Shown here: positions 1 through 11,280 of the stretch, in pieces
Layout of the letters: each line of letters starts with the position of its first letter
Position numbering within the stretch: position 1 is the first letter of the stretch
From: Warburgia ugandensis
Lineage: Eukaryota > Streptophyta > Magnoliopsida > Canellales > Canellaceae
Reading direction: 5' to 3'
Assembly (NCBI GenBank): GCA_035236585.1
Contig: CP141132.1
Location: 46,503,880-46,567,879, forward strand
DNA: 64,000 nt
Program-made: the position numbers and the translations under genes
Notes under the pieces: generated by a model
What the model was told of the DNA's origin: nothing
Seen by the model: the letters and a program-made list of their open reading frames with translations, nothing else
Database searches by the model: none

Positions 1-140
1 TTTCCATGACATAAATAATCAAAATATAAAAATGGAAAGTAAGAAGGGAAAATGAGAGAAGCATAAGGCACAAAGATAAAGCCATCATCCCAAAACCATG
101 AGAAGAAGAAGATGAAGGAAAAAATGGTACTTTGACAGCT

Positions 141-147
141 ATTTATA
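141..147 (-). promoter_or_regulatory. Putative TATA box of the CACTA element at the left edge
   Basis: On the minus strand this reads TATAAAT, just inside the subterminal repeat array and followed by a purine/pyrimidine-biased leader. The equivalent place in the related element has TATAAAA (34621-34627). Conservation of position in two copies supports a core promoter firing away from the terminus, into the element. No transcript evidence is available. Confidence 0.4.
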
Positions 148-159
148 AATTAGCAAAGA

Positions 160-600
160 TTTTAGAAGTCGTTTAGTGCTAAACGACTTTGAAAATAATA
201 AACTTTTGAAGTCACTTAGCACTAAATGACTTTAAAGGTGAGGGACTTTTAAAGTCGTTTATAAATAAATGACTTTAAAAGTCCATTCTGCTAAATAAAA
301 TATTCCTGCAAAATTTATCGTGATACTTTTTAAGTCTCTTCCTTAAAATGACTTCAAAAGTTATGTATTTTTAAAGTCGTTTTTATGAAAATGACTTTAA
401 AAGTTATCAACTTTTGAAGTAGTTTTTATAAAAATGACTTTAAAAGTTCTTCTGGCAAAAATTTTCCTTTGCGTGCTAGCTTTTTTAAAATCACTTCTGC
501 TTAAACAACTTCTTAAGTATATCTATTTAAAATTGTTTATTTTCAAACAACTTCTAAAATATGTATAAAGTCAGCAATCATATAAGTGACTTCTTTATGC
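160..600. repeat. CACTA subterminal array of short hairpins
   Basis: At least six imperfect inverted modules occur here, for example around 165-190, 208-232, 250-276, 368-400 and 410-446. Each pairs a form of AAAGTCGTTT with AAACGACTTT across a loop of a few bases, and most are flanked by CTTTT and AAAAG. In known CACTA elements such subterminal motifs bind the element's own protein (TNPA in Spm); binding here is inference. Confidence 0.8.
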
Positions 601-639
601 CAAGTTTAAAACCCTCCTGTGTAGTAGTGATGATAGCTC

Positions 640-2040
640 AAAAAGAATCTGATATGATCTCCTAGAAAGGATATCTACTATTAGGAATGTTTCACTCTAC
701 CAAAATCCCTACTCATTAATATCCATATCCAATTCATAGTTGTCTTAAGATCAACTAGGACTTCTAATAAAATGAAACATGAGCTTAGGATAGGTTTATC
801 AAAAGAAGGAGCATAGGGATAAACAAAGATAGTTTTGAAAGATATGTAAAAGTCTTCTATTAAGTATTCCTAACTTTCTTTTCCACCCATAAGAGTGAAA
901 ATTTCCTTTTTCATTGGCTATCTTTTTCATTTTTGTTTTATTTCAAGTTGAGTTCTGTAGCCATTCTTATGACTTTTTCTTCCTTGAATCCTTTTTTATG
1001 TTCATCTCTTGAACTGTATTGCTCATACTTTTCTCAAGATAGGTATTCAACTATTTCTGCATGTTTCTAAGATAAACTGGGTAGTGGATATATTATAAGG
1101 TTTAACAAGGGTATTGGTCAATGGTTTCATAAAGAAAAGGCTCAAAGTGGATAACTAGAGGAAAAATAATTCAAGGAAGGCTAAAGGCTCTGGGTTTACC
1201 AAGGAGGGCCCCTGTCATTCTCTAGGTTTCATATGGCTTGAATTGACCATAAACTTAAGAGATAAATGTGCAATCTTTTTGATGTTTTCTTAATAGTTGA
1301 CAAAGATGAAGGATAATGAGACCAATTAAGAATTTACGTCCATTGAAGAAAACTTGAAATTTATATATAACCCTCTCAAAGGAAGAATTCTCTTAACTCA
1401 CATGGGCTATAAGTCTCTACAAATCTTCTTCGGGATCTCTAAGTTATATTTTTCCTTCAACTTAAACTATATATATGTGGCTATTTTGTCCATTAAATTT
1501 TTTTATTTTAATGTTCATGGAAAACTTTAAAAAATAAGGGTAAAATAGTGAATTAATTGTATACAAATCTACTAATAAGCTAACATTTAATAAGTAGGCT
1601 AAATATTCAAAAAATCCAAATTCCCATCCTTGTAAGGGAACTTTTCATAAAATTTTCAAAATTTTCATTTTTTTTAAAAATAAATTCAAAAGAAAGGACT
1701 CAAAAATAACTAAGAAAAAATTTGGACACATCAAAGTTTAAATACCCTACCCCTAGACTTAAACTAAGCATTATCCCCAATGATTTAGAATATAAACATG
1801 GACAAATGACAAACTAAGTAAAGATAAAAGGATTGGAAGGATAGTATCCACACTCTAGTGATGGTGCATTGATTTGTTGATGTGGCCACAAAAATGAAAA
1901 ATGAAGATGCAAATGCAAATTGCTACTATTTCTACACTATGATACAAGTGACCTATTGTGGTATCAATTCTAATAAATAGGCTCCTTAATGGGGGTTCCT
2001 CCTCTTCATCAGGGTTTCTCATATCAAAATACAATTTCAA
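640..2040 (-). repeat. Athila-type 3' non-coding region, copy 1
   Basis: Positions about 640-1900 match about 17490-18720 in order and orientation, at moderate identity. Shared landmarks include the tract around 1190-1290 (against 17970-18080) and the GGGGATAATG...TTTAAGTCTAGGGG-type stretch on the minus strand at 1745-1785 (against 18555-18600). The latter lies just after integrase in many Athila-type elements. No reading frame of interest is seen. The copy is cut at its lower end by the CACTA insertion. Confidence 0.6.
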
Positions 2041-2049
2041 CCACTAGTC

Positions 2050-3200
2050 ATTAACTTTGAAAAGTTTCCTATCTTTCTCAATCTAAATGGATCCATGAGG
2101 ATAGACAATTTTCACAATATATGGGACAGTCCATTGAGAGCGTAACTTTCCAAGAAAGAGATGTAGATAAGAATTATAAAGAAGAACCTTCTAACCTAGT
2201 TCAAACATTTTGTGCAATATAGTTTTGTCATGAACCATCTTCATACAATCCTTGTACCTTTTGGCACTATCGTATGCATCTCTCCTAAGTTTTTCCAATT
2301 CTACAAATTTCATGTGGGTCCCATCTTTGTCGTGGTCAAAGTTGAGCTATTAGGAATTGTGTTCTAACTCAACAGGCAGATGACAATCCTTCCCAAAAGC
2401 TAGACTGTATGGGGACATATAGGGGTCTTATAAGCCATTCTATAAGCCCATAGCATGTGATTTAGTCTTAAAGATCAGTCCTTCCTACTGAAGTTCAATA
2501 TTTTCTACAATATGTGCTTAATTTCCCTATTTGACACTGCACTTGCTTGCTAGTCTAAGGATGTTAGGGCATTGCAACGCTACGAGTAACTCCATATTTC
2601 TTCAAGAGGGCCTCAAACACCCAGTTCAAAAAATGCTTTCCCCTATTGCTAATAATAGCATGTGGAGTGCCGAAGCATGGAAAGAATGTTATCTCTTAAA
2701 AATTATACCACCATCTTGTGGTCATTGGTCTTACATGCTACTGTCTCTACCCATATGGACACATAGTCCACTCCCACTAGGATTTATAGTTTCCAAAAGA
2801 ATTAGGTAATGGACCCATGAAATCAATGCTCCAAACATCAAAAACTTCAATGATCAAAATAGGGTTTAGTGGCATCATGTCTTTAGAACCAATTTTCCCT
2901 AACCTCTAACAGTGATCACATAATTTACAATACATGGGAGAATCTTTAAAAATCTTAGTTTAATACAATCCACACTGCATAATCTTTACACTATAATGGG
3001 CCCCATGAGCATGGTCGTGACAAAAGAAAATGATTTTATTGTGTTCTTTGTCTGGGACACATTTCCTTATGATCTGATTGGAACAGTACTTGAATAACTT
3101 CAAATCATCCCATATGAAGTATTCAACATTGGATAGAAAGTTGGATATATCTTGTTTTGACCAATGTGCTGGAAATTGATTTTTAACAAGATAGTTTATT
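2050..3200 (-). pseudogene. Integrase remnant of the Athila-type element
   Basis: Minus-strand translation shows a broken retroviral-type integrase core: a WSIDFMGP stretch near 2840 with the first catalytic Asp, then GTPHAIISNRGKHF near 2670-2630, where the second catalytic Asp is replaced by Asn, then a KKYGV...VAMP stretch near 2600-2560. Further down (about 2300-2100) comes a segment like the Athila integrase C-terminal part. Several stops and frame changes separate these pieces. Integrase normally inserts the cDNA copy; this one cannot be active. It follows the RNase H remnant directly, as in intact elements. Confidence 0.75.
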
Positions 3201-3220
3201 ATGTTTGCATACCAAGATAA

Positions 3221-3613
3221 CTAGGAAACTTGCATAAATTGCTCGTCAAGAAAAGTTTCTGTGATGGGCATAGGTTCACTAGAAGATTCGGCTATCAACC
3301 TTGAAAGGTGATCTATTACTACATTATTTGAACCTTTCTTGTCCCAAATTTCTATGTCAAACTCTTGCAATAGGAAAATCCATTGGATGAGTCTTGGTTT
3401 AGCATCCATCTTCAAAAGAAGGTACTTCAATGCAGCATGATCCAAATAGATTATCACCTTAGACCTTGAAAGATATGACCTAAACTTGTCCAAGGTGAAG
3501 ACTATGATCAACAACTCTTTCTCTGTAGTGTAGTTGAGTTGGGTGTCATTGAGAGTTTTACTATAATAATAAATCACATAATCAAAAGCATCACATGATC
3601 CCAAATAGTGCAC
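3221..3613 (-). pseudogene. RNase H domain of the Athila-type pol
   Basis: An open stretch of 130 codons on the minus strand holds the Ty3/gypsy RNase H region. It has a [20 protein letters not shown] motif (the usual [17 protein letters not shown]), then FRSYL, then the HAALKYLL and RLIQWI.LLQEFD.EI motifs, ending with the short linker toward integrase. The opening Met is not a real start: the domain was part of a larger gag-pol polyprotein whose reverse transcriptase part lies immediately upstream in broken frames. This is the longest surviving open piece of pol in the element. Confidence 0.8.
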
Positions 3614-4479
3614 TCCAATCCACCAATTGTATGATAGGCACAGAGGTGAGCTTGGCCTTAAGACATTTAAAGGCCTTCATGCATTGTTCATCAAAGTTAA
3701 TAATTTCCTCATTTATGAGCAAATTTTTAGGGGCTTAGAAATTTTACTAAAATCTCTGATGAAACATAGATAAAACCCAGCATGGCCATAGAATGAGTGA
3801 ATCTCCTTAACCATCCTAGGAGGGGTAAGATTAGTGATAAGATCTACTTTTGTCCTTGTCAACCTCTATGCCATTATGTGAAATTATATGCCTTAGTACT
3901 ATGCCACTTTTCACCATGAAATTACATTTCTTCCATTAAGAACTAAATGTTTCTCTTGGCACCTCCCTAACACTAGACTAGGTTTGCCAAGAACTTATCA
4001 AAAGATGACCCAATACTAAAAAGTCATCCATAAACACCTCAAGGAAACCATATATGAAAAGATACTCATCATACTCCGTTGAAATGTTGCTGGTGGATTG
4101 CATAGCCCTAGAGGCATGAGTATGTAGGCAAAGGTCTCTCTTGATCCTTTAGTTCTATAAGAATTTGATTATAACTAGAATAACCATTAAGAAACCAATA
4201 ATATTCATGATTGACTAACCTTTCTAGCATTTGATCAATGAAAGGTAGAGGAAAGTGATCTTTCCTTGTGATTGAGTTTAGTTTATGGTAGTTAATACAG
4301 ACTCTCCACCAGGTCATGCAAGTGGGGACTAACTGATTTTTTTCTTTCCTAAATACAATGATTCTAGATTTCTTAGGGACAACCTAAACAGGGTTGATGC
4401 AGGCTCTATTGCATATGGGGTATATTATGCCTACATTTAACAACTTACGTACCTCAGCCGTAACTACCTCTCGTGAGGG
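3614..4479 (-). pseudogene. Reverse transcriptase, main part, of the Athila-type pol
   Basis: From 4479 downward on the minus strand one sees EVRKLLNVGIIYPI, VVPKKSR, then WRVCINYHKLN...RKDHFPLPFIDQMLERL, all standard reverse transcriptase motifs of this family. The first catalytic Asp is lost: the expected FLDGYSGYNQI appears as FLNGYSSYNQI. The MDD of the FMDDF box is still visible near 4030. Stops and frameshifts occur throughout. The N-terminal start of the same domain lies at 11281-11440, displaced by the solo LTR that begins at 4484. Confidence 0.8.
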
Positions 4480-4483
4480 TTAA
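4480..4483. repeat. Target-site copy TTAA, left of the solo LTR
   Basis: TTAA precedes the TG start of the LTR at 4484 and recurs directly after its CA end at 11277-11280. LTR insertions normally make 5 bp; only four match here, so one base has probably changed. Confidence 0.6.
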
Positions 4484-5346
4484 TGGGAATAGATATATTA
4501 CATACATATCCCTATATTTAGCACATTTAGCCCTAGAAATCACTTAATTTCATTAATTAGGGTTAATTCTACTATTTTGTAGGTCCATGGTACAAATGAA
4601 AAAAAATGCCAAAAATTGCTAACTTTTACACCATAAAGAGCAATTTCACCTTCCATGCTATATCATGAATCACACATGCCAAAAATAAAGCCTGCCTAGA
4701 GGTTCAAAATGAACAATTGGTGTCATTATAAAAGTTAGAATAGTTAGGAACCCCATGAAAAACTCCTACTCAAATGAGGGTGAAAAGGTAGCAAATTTCT
4801 AATCCATGTATACATACATATATAACATCATCTTAAGAAGCTTGTGAAAGAAGTCCAATTCACATACAATGGTATCATATACAATGAAAGCTTCTCAAAA
4901 GAAATAAAAGAAGAATGGGACCACATGAAAATTGTTTACTTATTTTCTCTATCCTACTCAACTAAAGAAAGAAGAATCAACCAATGATTTGAAGCCTTAT
5001 CCATACAAGGTATTGAAGCACAATTAGTCCACATGAGAAAATGAATATCTACAAGAATCAAGTCCATTCATCTTAGAGCCATCCAATCCAATGGTAGAGA
5101 GAAAAAAATGTTTTAGGAAAAATCTAAATGGGATCCCATCCATCCAAGCAAAGGTAAGTATGATTTGAGGCTAGGATTGAAGTCAAGCAAATAAGGAAAC
5201 CCTAATCACCTTTCCTATATTGAAAAGTCAACTCAAAACACTAAGAAAATGAAAATCATAACCGCATATTCTCATCCAAGGTTCCTTACACTCTTAAGGC
5301 TTCTAATTACTCACACACACACCCATGTGCATTCCACATCCGCGCA

Positions 5347-5361
5347 CCCCCCCCCCCCCCC
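5347..5361. repeat. Poly-C tract (15 bp)
   Basis: A run of 15 C inside the solo LTR, next to CACACA repeats. Confidence 0.9.
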
Positions 5362-7109
5362 GGGACTTTCTAAATATGAAAAATCCTAGATTCATCCACC
5401 AATTTCCTATTTCTTTCACTTTTCTCCCCACCAATTTTCTTTCCTACTTATTCCTTATGTTTCCCTTCTTTTTTGTTTCTTTTCCTTTTTATTTCTCACA
5501 TTTTCTACCCACTTTCCTCCATTAGAAAAAGATGCCTCCCCCTTAACAGTCACTTTCCTATTTCTATTCCAACTCCATTCCCTTCATTCTTAAGTTACAT
5601 CTCCTTTCCTCTTTCTATTTCTTTCTTTTCCCAACTTATTCCCTTCATCACTTAGACTTTCCTATTCTTATTTGTTTTCCTTCCATCTCCATCTTGCTTG
5701 CCCATAATTAAATTCCATGCCCCGCCCCCATCTACCCTTGTTTAATTTCTAATTAAAATGGATTGATCTCCACCACTGAATCTTCTTTACTCTCATGTTA
5801 TAAATCTATAAACAGAGGTGTTTTGAATAAATAAAGGATCTTTCAAATTTTTCTAGAGCTCAAGGGCAAATGTAAGAGAAATAAAGGTAGGAGGATCACC
5901 CTCACCCAAGTTCCCTTCAAGTTTTCATGGTTCAAATCCTTTGGAGATACAGGTAAAGTCTCAAACTAAGTTCCAACTTCTTTCTTTCTTATTTTATTTT
6001 TCTTTCTATACCATCTTTTATCTCCTTCCTTAACCTTCTTTTACCATGCATTCATGTAGATTTCTCTCTCTTCAATTGCTAATATAGATGTCATGCATCC
6101 TCCATAAAGTTACATGCATGAGTTAGTTTTTCTTTTCCTTAGTTTTGCATGATAATTTCCCTTCTTACCTTACTTTGTAGTTCATGTTTATCATAATTTT
6201 TTTACTTTATCTTAGAATAATATTAGATGCACATCATGTTTCCCTTTCATTATATTAAGATTTGCATGCATATAGGTGTAGGATTTTCAACGCATTCCAT
6301 CAAATTTTAGTGGGTGAATATTTTCCAATTTCACATTCATGACTTATTTTGTAGAGTAACTTAGTTGCATTTGTTGTAGATTTGCATATTAGTTTTATTT
6401 CCTTAGGTCAGGTTTTACTTTGTATATTAAGGTTGTAGTACAACTTTCTAACTAGCTTCATTAGTTTCCATGTCTTAAACACTTTCTTATTTTAGAAGTA
6501 GGTAATTCCAAATTTTGAATTTCATGTTTAGATCATAGATTCTTTGTTTTAGTTTTAAAAACTTTCTAATTTTCTTTCCATTCATCTTAGGAGTGTTTTA
6601 TGACTAGTTTGAACCTTTTTAGAAAGTATTTGCATGGTAGATTATTAAATCTAACACTTTCTTGATTTAGAAAACCATGTTTGACTTAATTTGACTTTCT
6701 ACTTCCCTTTTCATACATCTTAGGATTAGTTTAGAAACATCAAGTATATTAGCATCATAGATTTAGAAAGCATTCTTAAATTATAACTCCATGCATAGCA
6801 TCGTAATATCATAACTCCACCAAGCCCTACCAGCCAATAGGTAAAACCCATGGCAAACCCCATGCATGAATCAATTATTGACATTCCCTAGGGATAGGGA
6901 ATCTTAGATACAGGCAAAAATGGACAAGGGCTACTAGGGCATTCCCCCTAAAGCACGCACTACATCGAATCCCTATTGTAGTGGAAAATAGGTGAGGAGT
7001 ACTAGTGCTTTGCCGCAAAAGGGATGTGCTACATCAAAGCCTAGGCATTCTAAAAAGTTTGCATGGGTTCCTATGCAGCTTGAGAAGGACATGGTTAAAT
7101 AAGTGAGGT

Positions 7110-7740
7110 CAAGAGAACAAGATTCATTATTGCCACATGGAATATAAGTAAATTGACATGTAAGAGTCTAAAGTTATTGGATACTATGAAACACAAGAGA
7201 GTCAACATCTCTTGTATCCAAGAAACCAAGTGGAAAGGGACTAAAACTAGAGAAATAGATGGATGCAAGCTATGGTATGTAGGAAAGGAAAATAATAGAA
7301 ACGGTGTAGGGATAGTGGTTGATAAAGATTTAAAAGATAAAGTTGTAGACATTAAAAGAACAAGCGATAAAATTGTATTAATAAAACTTGTTCTAGGAGA
7401 GAAGATCATAAATGTTGTAAGTGCATATGCACCACAAGTGGGGCTTGAAGATAGAATCAAAAGAAAGTTTTGTGAAGAGATGGAGAGAGTCATACAAGAC
7501 ATTCTCAACACAGAGGGGATATTTAAAGGAGCAAATTTTAATATTCATATAGGAAAAGAAAAGGAAGAATAAGATAGGGTACATGGAGGGTATGGTATTG
7601 GAGAAAGAAATGAGATGGGGGAAGCCATACTTGATTTTTCCTTAGCATATAACCTACCTATAGCAAACACATATTTTGAGAAGAGGGATGAACACTTAAT
7701 AACCGCTAAAATAGATCATATAAAAGCCAAATAGACTTTT
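7110..7740 (+). pseudogene. RTE endonuclease domain
   Basis: The N-terminal motif IIATWN (catalytic Asn) is encoded at about 7123-7143 and runs on into the open stretch 7153-7572. QETKW (catalytic Glu) follows near 7220, then NGVGIVVDKDLK and VSAYAPQVGL. The next motif, normally GGDFN.H.G, reads KGANFNIHIG, so the catalytic Asp is lost. A stop follows at 7570, then the family's GERNE..GEAILDF.LAYNL-type and KRDEHLIT stretches continue to about 7710. The enzyme nicks target DNA to prime reverse transcription; the missing Asp and the stops make it dead. Confidence 0.8.
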
Positions 7741-8379
7741 TTCTACTTAGGAATACTGAAAGATCAATGTGTAAGGACTATAAGGTGATATACCCAGTGA
7801 GAGTCTAACCTCACAACATATACTAACAGTTATGGATATCTACATTAAAGTGTGGCAAAAAGGAAATGAATTTAATAGATGTCCAAAAATGAAGTGGTAA
7901 AACTTAAAAGGAGAGAAGAACATTTACAAACAAGCTGATAGTAGAAGGAAACTAGAACAATGAAATAGAAGTAAACACCATGTGGGCTAATATGACCATG
8001 TCCATTAAGAAAGTGGCGAAAGATGTCATAGGAGTATCTAAAAGTAAAAGGCAACCAACAAAGGAAACTTGGTGGTGGAGTGGAAAAGTACAAAAGTTAT
8101 TAAAGAGAAACAGGTGTGTTTTAAAGCATGGCAGAGGACTAAAAATAATGAAAACTTTGAGCAATATAAGAATGCTAAAAAGGTTGCTAGGAGAGTAGTA
8201 AGTGAGACTAAACTCAAGGCATATGATGATCTCTATAATATATTAGAATCAAGAAAAGGTTAGAAAAATGTGTTTAAACTAGAAAAAGGGAAAAGAAGAG
8301 TAAGGACTTAGACCACATTAAGTGCATTAGAAGTGATGACCAAAGGGTACTAGTTAAAGATGGGAAAGTTACTTTCAAA

Positions 8380-9320
8380 ATTTGCGAAATGACAATTGCC
8401 ATGAGAATATGAGGATTGGGAGTACCATAAACCCAAATAGCGGTGATCATTATAGATATGATCATAGGATTAGAATGCTTAAAGTGAAAGAGGCATTGAG
8501 AAAGATGAAATTATGTAAAGACCTAGGGCCCAATGGTACACCAACAGAGGTTTGGAAGTATATGGGAGATATTAGAGTAGTTTGGTTTGCAAAGTTGTTT
8601 AACACGATCATAAAATCAAAGAAAATGCCAAATGAATGGAGAAAGAGTTCTATTATACCAATTTATAAGAATAAAGGAAACATAGAGAGTTGCTCTAATT
8701 ATCGGGGATAAAACTAATGAGCTAAACCACAAAATTTTTTGAAAGAGTAATTAAGAAGAGGCTACCATATGAGACGAGTGTGTCAAAGAACCAGTTTAGT
8801 TTTATCCCTGGGAGGTCTACCATGGAAGCTATTTTCTTGATTAGACAATTGATAAAGAAATATAAGGATATGAGGAAGGACCTCCACATGGTCTTTATTG
8901 ACTTAGAAAAAGCTTATGATAGGGTCCCCAGAGATTTAATATGGTGGGTGCTGGGTGAGAAAAGGTTTCACAGGGGTATATAGATATAATTAAAAATATA
9001 TGAATCATGAAGAAACCGGCGATTTTCCCATCACTATAAGATTACACCAAGGATTAGCATTGAGCCTATATCTTTTCACAATAGTTATTGATGAGTGAAC
9101 AAAGCATCAACATGAAGAGATTCCATGGTGCATGTCATTTGCATATGATATAGTTTTGATTGATAAGACATGGGAAGGCATAAACACAAAGCTAGAGTTA
9201 TGGAGAGATTCATTAGAATATAAGGGATTTAAAATTAGCCAAACTAAGACAAAGTATATGGAATGCAATTTTAGCAAGGAGAGGAGTGGGAGTAGAGCAC
9301 TAGTAAAGATTAATAACTAA
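8380..9320 (+). pseudogene. RTE reverse transcriptase domain
   Basis: Recognisable motifs in order: KLCKDLGPNGTPTEVWKY (about 8505-8560), WRKSSIIPIYKNKG and NYRG (to about 8708), then after a stop SKNQFSFIPGRSTMEAIFL, then VFIDLEKAYDRVPR (8890-8935), and the active-site box near 9135, which reads FAYD where FADD is expected. At least four frame breaks separate these pieces. Loss of one of the paired Asp residues means no polymerase activity. The region 9320-9900 holds the decayed C-terminal part (IQVGWNKW, ECWAVK-like stretches) before the triplet tail. Confidence 0.8.
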
Positions 9321-9924
9321 GAAATCCCCCTAAAAGAACACTATTGATACTTGGGATTGATAATTCATGAGAGTGGAGATATTAAGAGGGAGGTCACCTC
9401 GAGAATCCAAGTGGGTTGGAACAAATGGTGATGCGCCTTTAGAGTTTTATATGACCGGAAGGTGTCACTCAAGCTAAAAGGAAAATTCTATAGGATGGCT
9501 ATAAAGCCAGCCATACTCTATGGATTAGAGTGTTGGGCAGTTAAGGAATAATATGTACATAGGTTGTGCATCACCAAAATGTGGAAGTTGAGATAGATGA
9601 GTGGCAAGACAAGAAAGGATAGAATTAGAAATGAAAACATTAGAGAAAACTTAGTTATAGAACTAATAGGTAATAAGATAAGGAAGATTAGATTTAAATG
9701 GTATGGACAATGTCCAACGGAGACCACAAATGTCATTGATTAGAAGGAGTGAGGTGATCCAAGTCGAAGGTAGCAAAAGTGCAAGGGGAAGGCCCAAAAG
9801 AAAATGGATAGAAGTGGTGAGAAAAATATTTTAAAACTTTGGGACTAAATGAAGCCATGACACTCAATAAAGGGGGATGGAGAAATAAGATTCATGTGAC
9901 TAACCCCTAATAGGGATAAGGTCT

Positions 9925-9939
9925 TGATGATGATGATGA
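9925..9939 (+). repeat. TGA/ATG triplet tail marking the RTE 3' end
   Basis: Five triplets directly after AGGGATAAGGTCT, the usual kind of 3' terminus of plant RTE LINEs. Solo-LTR sequence resumes after it. Confidence 0.7.
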
Positions 9940-11276
9940 CACATTTTCTTAGTTACACACATAGAACCTTCCATGCTAGGTTTTCATTCTTTATTTATTC
10001 TCATATCTTAATCTATCATCAATGCACTTTCTTTCACTCACACACCATCTTACCATTTTTCTAGTTTAGTCACTTTATATTTTCATGTTTCACTCACCCA
10101 CTTTCTAATTTTAGATTTTATGTATAATCCATGTTAATTAGTTCATGATCAATCCTCTTACTCTCTTCTAATTTCTTTTTCTTTTTCTTTTTTTTTAGCT
10201 AAACTACCAAAAGGAAAGGATTCTTTTGTCTTTCTAAGGCATTAAGGGGACTTTCTAATTTCTTAATTAAAGGTTGAGAATACATACAAATCCATCCATA
10301 AAGCTATCTAGGTTCCTAAATAAGAGCTTTATGTTGAAGGATAAGATTACTCCATGTACCTATTCCTAGCTTCATCTCGTAAGGCTAGAATTGGTGAGTC
10401 CTAACACAAGGGATATTGTCCTACATTTTTTTTTCTTTTTCTTCTATTTCATTTTTAAAGTAGGAAATCTTTTCTATGGCTGCCCTATTTTAAAGACGAA
10501 TGACCTCTAATCCCCTCTTTTTAAAAACTCCTTAAAGGTTTCCTCTTTTTAAAGTTTTTAGCTTAGGGAAAATGCAGTAACCTTTTCTATTTCCTTTTCC
10601 ATAATCTTTTTTTCTTTCCTTAGGTGGTGCTTGTTTAGGATAAGTGTTAAGGCTCCTATTTTCTTGATTGTATTCATATTTCATTCCTAAGGATCATTGG
10701 ATAGGATTTGCTAGTTTATGACATGTCATGCTAAGGAGATGAGAAAAGCTTGGTGGTAACTTTAGTATATTTTGGATTGAAGAGAAGTGTACAAGGTCTT
10801 GTTAAGTGACACAACATGTGAGCCCTATTGAGGAATTAAAGCTAAGTGTGAAGGACTTCTGTTTCTTCTTCTTTTTTTATTTCTTTTCATTGCTTATGTA
10901 GCATTCCTTGTAATTTGACCATTAATAAAATAGTTCTTTTCATTTTCTTATTACTTTAATTTCAAGTTAGTTGTAGTTTTAGATAGTTTCCTTAATTCAT
11001 AGTTACTTGTAATTTTAGATAGTTTCATTAGTTGTAGTTTTGAAGACTTTTCTAATTTATTTCCTTTCTTATTTAGATAGTTTCCTAATTTCCTTAATTT
11101 CTTGTTTTCTAATTAGTGTTTACTTTCTAGTTGCTTAATTGTTTAGCTTAGATGTTTTTAGTTGCTTATTTTATGTCTTTGCTTTCACTGTCTTTAGTTT
11201 TAGTTAAAAATAGTCCTTCTTTTGAATGTTTGGCTAGGTTAAATTAAGATTACCTAAATTCTAATAAATCTATTCA

Positions 11277-11280
11277 TTAA
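11277..11280. repeat. Target-site copy TTAA, right of the solo LTR
   Basis: Partner of 4480-4483. Confidence 0.6.

Larger units (their letters stand above)
1..629 (-). mobile_element. Right end of a CACTA (En/Spm) DNA transposon, left end outside the window
   Basis: The segment ends at 629 with the reverse complement of CACTACTACACAGGAGGG, a CACTA-type terminal sequence; the next three bases are ATG. About 430 bp of short inverted modules built on AAAGTCGTTT / AAACGACTTT lie just inside the end, as expected for CACTA subterminal repeats. Positions 30-170 resemble 34500-34640, the same part of the complete element that ends at 35101, so the two belong to one family and orientation. Sequence right of 629 matches Athila-type non-coding sequence near 17.49 kb, so the element inserted into that retrotransposon. 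The rest of the element lies left of the window, so its coding content is unknown. Confidence 0.8.
6800..9940 (+). mobile_element. RTE-clade non-LTR retrotransposon (LINE), near full length, inactive
   Basis: An apurinic-type endonuclease (7110-7740) is followed by a reverse transcriptase (8380-9320) in one direction, and the element ends in a short TGA/ATG triplet repeat (9925-9939) rather than a poly-A tail. This small two-domain layout and triplet tail are typical of plant RTE elements, which are about 3.2 kb. The conserved stretch at 6890-7090 before the endonuclease fits an RTE 5' part, so the element is probably not much truncated; the exact 5' edge and target duplication were not found. 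It lies inside the solo LTR 4484-11276. Confidence 0.8.
4484..11276 (+). mobile_element. Solo LTR (about 3.7 kb without the LINE inside it), inserted in Athila pol
   Basis: The insertion starts TGGGAATAG, ends CTATTCA and is flanked by TTAA on both sides; reverse transcriptase similarity stops at one edge and resumes at the other, which fixes the boundaries. The first 400 bp resemble parts of the Athila LTR at 16340-16911 on the opposite strand. A TATA-like CTATAAACAGAGG lies near 5808-5820, followed by a likely transcribed leader. No gag or pol and no second LTR are present, so this is best read as a solo LTR. A LINE interrupts it at about 6.8-9.94 kb. Pyrimidine-rich non-coding sequence fills 5390-6100 and 9945-10650. 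Confidence 0.65.

Noticed and set aside
2531-2809. 92-codon plus-strand frame
   Set aside because: It is the antisense of the integrase remnant, which explains the sequence better.
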